Virus record (IMG/VR): IMGVR_UViG_3300050821_006390
Coordinates: 1-33,066 of that record
Length of the DNA stretch: 33,066 nt
Strand: one strand, 5' to 3'
Source: a virus
The notes under the pieces were generated by a model. The model searched no databases, was not told the origin of the DNA, and saw only the letters and a list, made by a program, of their open reading frames with translations. Of this stretch, positions 27,505-33,066 are shown one piece after another. The number at the start of each line of letters is the position of its first letter. The stretch's first letter is position 1. The position numbers were made by a program, and so were the translations under genes.

Positions 27505-29096
27505 GCACGATCTTCAGATTTCCGTTCGTCTCCCGCGGCGTCCTGAGACCAGACAGCCGGCCCGCGAGGGACTGGCAAGACACGCTGATCACCTTTGGGC
27601 CGACGCCGTTTGCCCAGAACGATTGGGCTTTGCCGAAAAGCCTGACGCCGAAAGCGCCCGAGTTCCTGTCGCTCAACATCGCGGCGCTTTATTCGGTCGT
27701 CGTCGTCGTTACGAATCCTTTCGTACAGACTGATTGGCCCCCGCCCAAACCACCGCTTCTGGTCGCCAAGGAGAGCCCGGTTCAACCTCCGGCGACTCTT
27801 CAGATCGGTCCGACGCCTTTCAACCTAACGGACTGGCCGCAGGCCAAGAAGGTGCCGCTTCTGGCACCCGAAACGCCTCCGCTCAACGCAGCCGTTCATA
27901 TAGGTCCTACGCCGTTTGCCGAGTACGACTGGCCGCTGGCCGTACGCACTGGACTGTTGGCGAAGGAAACGCCGCCGATCAGTCCGGTGACGCAGATCGG
28001 TCCGACGCCATTTGCGCAGCGTGACTGGCCGTTGCCGGCGCGGACGGATAGTCCGCTTCCGCGGCATCGCGACCGGATCAATGACCTTCCGCGGCAGCTC
28101 CAGCAGACGCTTCCGCAGCTGCAATACGACTGGCCGCTTCCTCGAGCGCCGCTGCCGGCTGCCAAGGAAACGCCGCCTCTCAATGCGGCGGTCCAGATCG
28201 GGCCGACGCCGTTTGGTCTGGATGACTGGCCACTGGCGGTCCGATCGCTGCCGTCAGCGCCCGAGACGCCGCCGCTCAACATCGCGGTGTTAAATACCGT
28301 TGTCGTCGTCACGCAGCCCTTCGCGCTGCTCGACTGGCCCCTGGCTGCGCGACCGCTGCCGCGCGCACCCGAGACGCCGCCGCTCAGTCCGGTCCTCCAG
28401 ATCGGGCCGACACCTTTCGCGTTCTTCGACTGGACGCTGGCCAAAACGACGCCGCTGCTGGCGAAGGAAACACCGCCTCTCAACGCTGCAGTCCAGATCG
28501 GTCCGACGCCTTTCCATGCAACTGAATGGCCGCTGGCCAGAAGCCCGCTGCCGCCGGCGAAGGAAACGCCTCCCCTCAATCAGGTGCTGCAGATCGGGCC
28601 GACGCCGTTTGCGTTGCTCGACTGGCCATTGTCCAAGCGTGCATCTCCGGCGGCACCTGAGACGCCGCCGCTCAACATCGCGGCGATCAACACGGTCGTC
28701 ATTTCCGGGCCGCCTTTCTTCCAGCTCGACTGGCCGCTCGCCAAACTGCCATTGCCGCCGGCGAAGGAAACGCCGCCTCTCAATCAGGTGCTGCAGATTG
28801 GGCCGACGCCGTTCGCGTTCTTCGATTGGGCGCTGGCCAGGCTGACGCCGCTCGTTGTCGTCGATACGCCGCCGCCGACATCGGCACCCATACCGCCTGC
28901 CACAGGCGGTCCCAATTATTTGCGCCGCCTGATCCAGAGCGAGGCGGCACGCCAGCAGAGGCTTGCCGACCAGGACCGCGGCGTGCTGCGGACGATGTTC
29001 GCCGAAGGCGGCGCGGTCCAGGCCGACAGGAAGATCGAGGAAGCACGTTTGATCGAGGAAGAGGACGAGTATATCCTGCGGCACCTGGATCCTTAG
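27501..29096 (+). CDS. Tandem-repeat 'DWPLA...IGPTPF' virion protein, 531 aa
   Basis: A 531-residue protein. About 14 imperfect units run from residue 24 to about 450. The 32-residue unit reads DWPLA, then 9-11 variable residues, then (P/K)ETPPLN, then QIGPTPF and four residues to the next DW. Three units are 36 residues long and end in a hydrophobic variant (NTVVVVTQPF-type) at positions 2, 8 and 12; unit 6 is degenerate. DWP-type repeats occur in other phage structural proteins I have seen, but the combination here is unusual. The Pro-rich units probably form an extended, rod-like surface structure. The last ~70 residues are helical (LRRLIQSEAARQQRLADQDR) and contain the motif FAEGGAVQ seen in neighbours. 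GTG start, GTGA overlap. Confidence 0.8.
   Translation: MSTIFRFPFVSRGVLRPDSRPARDWQDTLITFGPTPFAQNDWALPKSLTPKAPEFLSLNIAALYSVVVVVTNPFVQTDWPPPKPPLLVAKESPVQPPATLQIGPTPFNLTDWPQAKKVPLLAPETPPLNAAVHIGPTPFAEYDWPLAVRTGLLAKETPPISPVTQIGPTPFAQRDWPLPARTDSPLPRHRDRINDLPRQLQQTLPQLQYDWPLPRAPLPAAKETPPLNAAVQIGPTPFGLDDWPLAVRSLPSAPETPPLNIAVLNTVVVVTQPFALLDWPLAARPLPRAPETPPLSPVLQIGPTPFAFFDWTLAKTTPLLAKETPPLNAAVQIGPTPFHATEWPLARSPLPPAKETPPLNQVLQIGPTPFALLDWPLSKRASPAAPETPPLNIAAINTVVISGPPFFQLDWPLAKLPLPPAKETPPLNQVLQIGPTPFAFFDWALARLTPLVVVDTPPPTSAPIPPATGGPNYLRRLIQSEAARQQRLADQDRGVLRTMFAEGGAVQADRKIEEARLIEEEDEYILRHLDP
27550..28890 (+). repeat. Imperfect tandem repeats of 96 or 108 bp
   Basis: The coding repeats are visible in DNA as recurring cagatcgg(t/g)ccgacgcc(g/t)tt and (g)aaacgccgcctctcaa blocks. 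Unit lengths are 96 bp (32 codons) or 108 bp (36 codons), about 14 in all. Third positions differ between copies while the motif is kept, so selection acts on the protein and the array is old rather than newly expanded. Confidence 0.8.
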
Positions 29097-29111
29097 AAAG
29101 GAACCGATGGC

Positions 29112-29981
29112 ATGAGCGAAATGGCGAAGAAGGCACGCTCGGAGATGCGCGCCAAGGCAGTGCGCCTGGCGGGCGGCGGGGTCGGTTCCAACGATCCATA
29201 CAAGCCGGTCGATGCCAGCTCATGGGCGCCCCCGCCCGATGCGCTCGATGCCGGACGCAAGACCGGCGCACGGCCGATCAGGCCCCGCATCTACAAGCAC
29301 GGCGGTCATGTGCAGTTCGATCGCAATCCCGGCAAGGCGCTGCGCAAGCGCGCTTCCGGTGGACGCACCGGCACCGGACCGCTGTCGATGATCAACACGG
29401 CTGACGAGAACAAGAGCGCTTACGGCAGTTTCCACGAGGGCGGCTACAAGCGGGGCGGCATGCCGAAGGCTGGTGCATCTCTTGGCGATATCAAGAAAGA
29501 CGTGCACAAGCACGAGAGCCACATGCATGCCGGCAAGCCTAAGACCAAGTTGGCCAAGGGCGGCAAGGTCGATCCGGCGAAACACGAGAAGGGGGGCACC
29601 TATTACGGCGGCACGCGACCGGAAGGTGGCCGGATGCCTCGCGCCCACGGTGGTCGCGCTCGAGGAAAAACGAACATCAACATCGTGATCGCCCAGCCCA
29701 AGGCAGGCGGCGGCCCGATGGGCGCGCAGCAGATGCCGCCGCAGGGCGTCGTGCGTCCGCCAATGCCGCCGCCGCAGATGCAGCCGCCGGCTGGCGGTCC
29801 GCCGCCGATGCCGCCGCCGGGCATGGGCGGACCGCCTGGCATGCCGCCGGGAGTCGGGCCGATGATGCGCAAGCAGGGCGGCCGGGCCAATGCTGACGCC
29901 ATTCCGATCCGGCATGCCGGCGCCGGCAGCGGCGAGGGACGTCTGGAGCGCATGAAGATCCAGGAACGCTCGGCCCGGTAG
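29112..29981 (+). CDS. Gly/Pro/Met-rich disordered virion-type protein, 289 aa
   Basis: A 289-residue protein that looks mostly disordered. It has many short Gly-Gly motifs with basic or small flanks (KHGGHV, ASGGRT, YKRGGMP, AKGGKV, AHGGRA, KQGGRA). A Pro/Met/Gln/Gly-rich section (PPMPPPQMQPPAGGPPPMPP) and the end HAGAGSGEGRLERMKIQ follow. That last block (29913-29954) is nearly identical to one in the 901-residue protein. Lys-rich parts (KHESHMHAGKPKTKLAKGGK) could bind DNA or membranes. Such proteins are often packaged with the virion, but no role is proven. Its gene has AAAGGA ahead of ATG 29112. Position between the repeat protein and the GroES-like gene suggests a late virion gene. Confidence 0.65.
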   Translation: MSEMAKKARSEMRAKAVRLAGGGVGSNDPYKPVDASSWAPPPDALDAGRKTGARPIRPRIYKHGGHVQFDRNPGKALRKRASGGRTGTGPLSMINTADENKSAYGSFHEGGYKRGGMPKAGASLGDIKKDVHKHESHMHAGKPKTKLAKGGKVDPAKHEKGGTYYGGTRPEGGRMPRAHGGRARGKTNINIVIAQPKAGGGPMGAQQMPPQGVVRPPMPPPQMQPPAGGPPPMPPPGMGGPPGMPPGVGPMMRKQGGRANADAIPIRHAGAGSGEGRLERMKIQERSAR

Positions 29982-30024
29982 TGGCCTTGGCAACCGATCC
30001 GCTTAATGGCAGAGTGCGCGCCGT

Positions 30025-30243
30025 ATGGCTGTAGCTTCGATCGGCACGATCAGTACGTTCCACGCCAACGTCGAGACGTTGGTCGGCAAGCGTTTGGACG
30101 AGGCGATCGCAAATCAGAAGGAAACGATCTGCGCCGGCATGCTGGACCATGATCGCTACAAACAGGAAGCCGGCCGGCTGATGGGCTTGATCGAGGCGAA
30201 GAAGATCCTGGCACAAGCTGTTTCCGACGTGATGAAAGGCTGA
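30025..30243 (+). CDS. Hypothetical helical protein, 72 aa
   Basis: A 72-residue helical protein (FHANVETLVGKRLDEAIANQ, DRYKQEAGRLMGLIEAKKIL, AVSDVMKG). Its form, with 'H.RYKQEAGR..GL', resembles small phage proteins of the neck or head-tail region found near GroES-like genes; I cannot name the family. It lies 43 bases after the previous stop with no clear ribosome-binding site. It ends three bases before the co-chaperonin gene, so the two are probably co-translated. Confidence 0.75.
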   Translation: MAVASIGTISTFHANVETLVGKRLDEAIANQKETICAGMLDHDRYKQEAGRLMGLIEAKKILAQAVSDVMKG

Positions 30244-30246
30244 TCG

Positions 30247-30651
30247 ATGGCTGTCATTCAGATGCGTGGTACGGCCAATGCTGCCGCCAAAAAACTTCTT
30301 TCCGATATCGGCGATATCACGGGCATGGAAGTTCTAAATGATCGCATCCTGATTGCCATCTATCGCCACGAGGGCGTGACCGAAGGAGGCATCATTACAT
30401 CGGCCAAGACCGAGGATGAGAGCGATTACCAAGGTAAGGTCGGGTTAGTGTTGAAAATCGGGCCGCTGGTCAATGCACCAGGCAAGGATGCAGCGCGTGG
30501 CGCCAAGCTCGAAATCGGCGATTGGGTCGTGGTCAATCCGTCGAGCGGACTCAGCATGAATGCCGGCCAACATGGCAGCGGGCGTATGATCCGCATGCTG
30601 GTCGAAAAAGATATTCACATGCGGGTGCAACGCCCGGATATGGTGTGGTGA
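30247..30651 (+). CDS. GroES-like co-chaperonin
   Basis: A 134-residue Cpn10-type protein. The barrel core is recognisable as NDRILIAIYRHEG (31-43), then GGIITSAK (47-54), then YQGKVGLVLKIGP (61-73), then LEIGDWVVVNPSSG (88-101). GGII sits where GroES has the mobile loop that grips GroEL. GDWVVVNP matches the conserved GDxVxF strand. The protein is longer than host GroES (about 97 residues), by N- and C-terminal extensions. Like T4 gp31 it could serve the host GroEL to fold the phage capsid protein, which lies about 2 kb downstream. The host partner and dependence are inferred. The next gene has a GAGGA ribosome-binding site before its ATG. Confidence 0.84.
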   Translation: MAVIQMRGTANAAAKKLLSDIGDITGMEVLNDRILIAIYRHEGVTEGGIITSAKTEDESDYQGKVGLVLKIGPLVNAPGKDAARGAKLEIGDWVVVNPSSGLSMNAGQHGSGRMIRMLVEKDIHMRVQRPDMVW

Positions 30652-30658
30652 GGAAATC

Positions 30659-31579
30659 ATGGCCGAAGGCGATGTCGAAGTCGAAGTGACGGAAGAGCCG
30701 GCGGTAGAACCAAAGCCCGGAACCGAAGGTACACCGGCGCAGCCCGATGCTGTCAGCGCCGATATTGCTGACGTTACGCGGCGTCTCAATGAATCCGAAG
30801 CGGCACGCATTGCTGCTGAACAGCGCGCAACTGCCGCCGAGCAGCGCGAGCGCCAGGTCACGACCGGTGCGATCGATGACCGCAAGGCGATGATCCAGAA
30901 CGCGCTCGACACGATCGACGCTAACATCGGCACGCTCAAGAGTCAGATGCGCGACGCCATGGCGGCGGGCGATTTTGACAAGCACGCTGATTTGTATGTG
31001 CAACTCGCCGAGCAGATGGCGGCCAAGCCCGACCTGCTGCGCGGCAAGGCGGCGCTCGAGCAGCAGGTGAAGCAGCCGCCGCCCAGGACGATCGATCAGT
31101 TGAGCGACAGCGAGAAGATCGAGCTCTATACCAAGACCATGCAGCCGAGGGCGAAAGCCTGGATTCAGGCACATCCGCAGTACGTGCTCGATCCAAAGCT
31201 GAACACCCGTCTGCTGGCTCGACATTGGGCGGCGCTGGACGCCAACCATGTCGAAGGCACCGACGGTTATTTCCAGTTCATCGAATCTGGCCTGGCGCTG
31301 CCAGCCGGCAATGGTCATGACACAACGCCGAGTCCGACTGGACAAGGCGGCCCGGCTACGCAGCCTGATCCGACGGCTGCCGCGGCCCAGGTCGTGAGGC
31401 GCCGTGACGACGTGCAGCCGTCGCCGGCCGCGCCGTCGCGCGGCGGGGGCGGCGCCCGGACGATCCGGCTTACACCAGCGCAGCAGGAGGCAGCCCGTGA
31501 CTCAGGGATGACGTATCAGGAATATGCGCAATCGCTGGAGCGCGAAATCCGCGCCGGCAACATCAAGCGCGTCCATTAG
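30659..31579 (+). CDS. Probable scaffolding protein, 306 aa
   Basis: A 306-residue acidic to mixed-charge protein. The N-terminus is acidic (MAEGDVEVEVTEEPAVEPKP), followed by a long coiled coil (VTRRLNESEAARIAAEQRAT, AEQRERQVTTG, KSQMRDAMAAGDFDKHADLY). A Pro/Gly-rich linker and a basic C-terminal helix end with MTYQEYAQSLEREI. An acidic start, a helical rod and a C-terminal helix that can bind the coat are typical of phage scaffolds, and the gene lies two genes upstream of the probable major structural protein. No sequence signature makes it certain. The ribosome-binding site is GAGGA just before ATG 30659. Confidence 0.68.
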   Translation: MAEGDVEVEVTEEPAVEPKPGTEGTPAQPDAVSADIADVTRRLNESEAARIAAEQRATAAEQRERQVTTGAIDDRKAMIQNALDTIDANIGTLKSQMRDAMAAGDFDKHADLYVQLAEQMAAKPDLLRGKAALEQQVKQPPPRTIDQLSDSEKIELYTKTMQPRAKAWIQAHPQYVLDPKLNTRLLARHWAALDANHVEGTDGYFQFIESGLALPAGNGHDTTPSPTGQGGPATQPDPTAAAAQVVRRRDDVQPSPAAPSRGGGGARTIRLTPAQQEAARDSGMTYQEYAQSLEREIRAGNIKRVH

Positions 31580-31588
31580 GAGCACACC

Positions 31589-32392
31589 ATGAGCGATGAA
31601 CAGGCCGCCGCGCCAGCACCCGCACCCCGTCGTCGTCGGCGCAAGCGTCGCACCAGCCAGGCTGCTGCCCAGGCCGCGCGTCGGGAAATCAAGGCCGCCG
31701 CCGCGGCGGTCGATGCGACTGCCGTCGAGGCTGTGACCGGTCTAAAACCTGCTCAGGTGAGCGAGCTCGACAAGATCATGGCTGCAACTGGTTTGCTGGC
31801 GGATCACCTGCCGGAAGCGCCAGTGCTGGGCGAGACGCCGGAAGAAATCAAGGCCAAGCTGACCAGACAGGAGAAGAATCAGCTGTCGCTGGCAGCGGCG
31901 CTGGCGCGCGAGGCCGAACTTAAGGCTAACGACGACGGCTCCGACGATACGGGCGATGCCTTCTTTTTCGACCGCAAGGACGAACCTTACGGCTGGCACT
32001 ATGAATGGCGCGTCGATACCGTGCTGAACCTGCGCGATCCGGCCAAGTTGGTAGCGTTGCGCAAGCGCGGCTGGACGGCGGTGCCGCTCGACCGGCACCC
32101 GCACATGATGCCGTCGGACTGGACGGGCGGGAACTACATCACCCGCGGCGGCATGATCCTGATGGAGATCCCCAAGGCGACGCACGATCGTCTGCGCGAG
32201 GCCGATACGGCGAAAGCGCGTGGTGAACTGGAAAACAAGCTGGCTCAGCTCGCCGGACGCAAACCCGGTCAGTTCGAGCGCCGCGGCACTCCGGTGCGCG
32301 AATTTGGCGCTATTCAGAGCGGTAATGAGGCGCTTTATGCCGGCTCGCTCAAGGGCAACGCCATCGTCCGAGACGGCCGAACCATTCGATAG
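31589..32392 (+). CDS. Virion-associated basic protein, 267 aa
   Basis: A 267-residue protein. The N-terminus is very basic (PAPRRRRRKRRTSQ) and Ala-rich, able to bind DNA. A helical middle (LSLAAALAREAELKANDDG) leads into an alpha/beta domain (FFFDRKDEPYGWHYEWRVDT, HMMPSDWTGGNYITRGGMIL). It has AGGAG nine bases ahead of ATG 31589. A DNA-contacting head component or completion protein is possible. No family is recognised; place between scaffold and coat genes is the only clue. Confidence 0.68.
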   Translation: MSDEQAAAPAPAPRRRRRKRRTSQAAAQAARREIKAAAAAVDATAVEAVTGLKPAQVSELDKIMAATGLLADHLPEAPVLGETPEEIKAKLTRQEKNQLSLAAALAREAELKANDDGSDDTGDAFFFDRKDEPYGWHYEWRVDTVLNLRDPAKLVALRKRGWTAVPLDRHPHMMPSDWTGGNYITRGGMILMEIPKATHDRLREADTAKARGELENKLAQLAGRKPGQFERRGTPVREFGAIQSGNEALYAGSLKGNAIVRDGRTIR

Positions 32393-32527
32393 GGGTAGAC
32401 AACCACCCCCATAGTGTGACTATTCTGCAATCCGACGTTGTTCCTCCCCGATGTGAGGGACACTTTTTCGGCCCCTGACCGCCCCGAAGCGCGATGATGG
32501 AGCCCTCCGCGAGGAGCGCTGTCCGTC
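32392..32527 (+). other. Leader region before the probable coat gene
   Basis: A 136-base gap, the largest in the virion module. It has a weak hairpin (ggggt 32392-32396 / acccc 32405-32409), a T-run (tttttc, about 32465), and GAGGAG close to the coat start. A promoter would make sense for a highly expressed coat gene, but I see no convincing -35/-10 pair. Confidence 0.4.
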
Positions 32528-33066
32528 ATGGCGAACACATTCAAGCCGTTCGGCTTCCTGCAGTACCAGGGTGGTGCCGGTGGTGCTGCCACCTTCGGGA
32601 TGACCCGCAGGCGCATTAGTTCGAGCTACGCTACGGCGCTCTATGCCGGCGATCCGGTGCAGCCCGCTGTCAGCACGGCGACCGGCTACATCGTGCAAGG
32701 CTCGGCCTCGACCACGGTTCTGGCGGGCATCCTGAGCGCCGTGCAGTTCTTCAACAGCACGATCGGCCGCACGGTCTGGCAGAATTACTGGCCCGGTTCC
32801 GGTGTCGCCACAGGTGACGCTTTCGCCCTCGTGGTCGACGACCCGAACGCACGCTTCCGGGTATCGAGCGGCAACAACACCACGTTCAACATCACCGGCA
32901 CTCTGAGCACGTTCACCTCGAGCCCGCTCGGCCAGTTTGCCCAGTATTCGATGGGCACCGGCTCGGTGACCAGCGGTTACGGCCAGTCAGGCGCTTTCAT
33001 CAACACGCTCGGCACGACCGTCACTTTGCCGTTCATCGTGATCGACCTGATCACCGATCCTCCCGG
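32528..33066 (+). CDS. Probable major capsid or other abundant structural protein (5' part)
   Basis: The frame is open to the window edge; 179 residues are visible. It opens MANTFKPFGFLQYQGGAGGA, then RRRISSSYATALYAGDPVQP, TVWQNYWPGSGVATGD and FALVVDDPNARF, all in beta-rich sequence. I recognise the plan (FxPFGFxQY ... ISSxxxTALYxGDPV ... YWPGSGVATGD ... DDPNAxF) from abundant structural proteins of other phages annotated as capsid or decoration. Thr/Ser/Gly-rich strands fit a coat or coat-associated protein. It follows scaffold-type and basic head genes. A GAGGAG sequence lies about ten bases before the ATG. The C-terminus is outside the window, so the exact class is uncertain. Confidence 0.7.
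   Translation, partial: MANTFKPFGFLQYQGGAGGAATFGMTRRRISSSYATALYAGDPVQPAVSTATGYIVQGSASTTVLAGILSAVQFFNSTIGRTVWQNYWPGSGVATGDAFALVVDDPNARFRVSSGNNTTFNITGTLSTFTSSPLGQFAQYSMGTGSVTSGYGQSGAFINTLGTTVTLPFIVIDLITDPP

Noticed and set aside
27550-28890. CRISPR array
   Set aside because: The repeats are 96-108 bp, in frame and degenerate at third positions; they encode protein repeats, not repeat-spacer units.
28290-29084. Long - strand frames opposite the repeat protein
   Set aside because: Their regular Arg-rich repeats are only the reverse reading of the DWPLA repeats.

Overview
The window looks like part of a tailed-phage (or prophage) genome of about 60% or more G+C. Every supported gene is on the + strand, and most neighbours overlap by 1-4 bases (ATGA, GTGA or TGATG junctions), so translation is tightly coupled. 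The host is probably an alphaproteobacterium. Reasons are the high GC3, a TTG-started protein of the 'MCDYSL' type that I know from alphaproteobacteria, and small zinc-ribbon proteins of a kind common in their phages. No integrase, repressor, lysis cassette, tRNA or CRISPR array was found here, so lifestyle cannot be judged.

Layout. (1) 1-3695: about 16 tiny overlapping early-type genes, including zinc-ribbon proteins and micro membrane proteins of 32-76 residues. (2) 3692-7279: a beta-class DNA methyltransferase, a 12-bp perfect hairpin, and a 774-residue primase-polymerase/SF3 helicase. (3) 7280-7408: a short non-coding stretch with a 14-bp inverted repeat around an alternating (GC)8 tract, a candidate origin. 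(4) 7409-8666: small genes ending in the terminase small subunit. (5) 8667-8962: a non-coding block with 11-bp-phased direct repeats and a potential three-way junction, followed by a GIY-YIG endonuclease. (6) 9507-13312: more small genes, a probable frameshifted gene, and a glycosyltransferase-like protein. (7) 13316-15028: terminase large subunit. (8) 15068-19550: an accessory block with two different SAM methyltransferases, two more members of the glycosyltransferase-like family, and microproteins. (9) 19550-33066: the virion module. It holds the portal, a 901-residue polyvalent protein, a zinc-finger protein, surface-type beta proteins, a GT2-like glycosyltransferase, a SPRY-like protein, a 32-residue-repeat 'DWPLA' protein, a Gly/Pro-rich protein, a GroES-like co-chaperonin, a probable scaffold, and the truncated start of a probable major structural protein.

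How it may work together. The core is ordinary: replication by a self-contained prim-pol/helicase, packaging by TerS and TerL, then head assembly helped by scaffold and co-chaperonin. The unusual part is six sugar- or methyl-transfer-type enzymes (three glycosyltransferase-like paralogues, one GT2-like enzyme, one COG4122-type and one TylF-type methyltransferase) placed among packaging and virion genes and coupled to them by overlaps. My leading hypothesis is a phage-encoded system that builds and methylates a glycan on the virion or on the host surface. The functions are inferred from motifs and position only.
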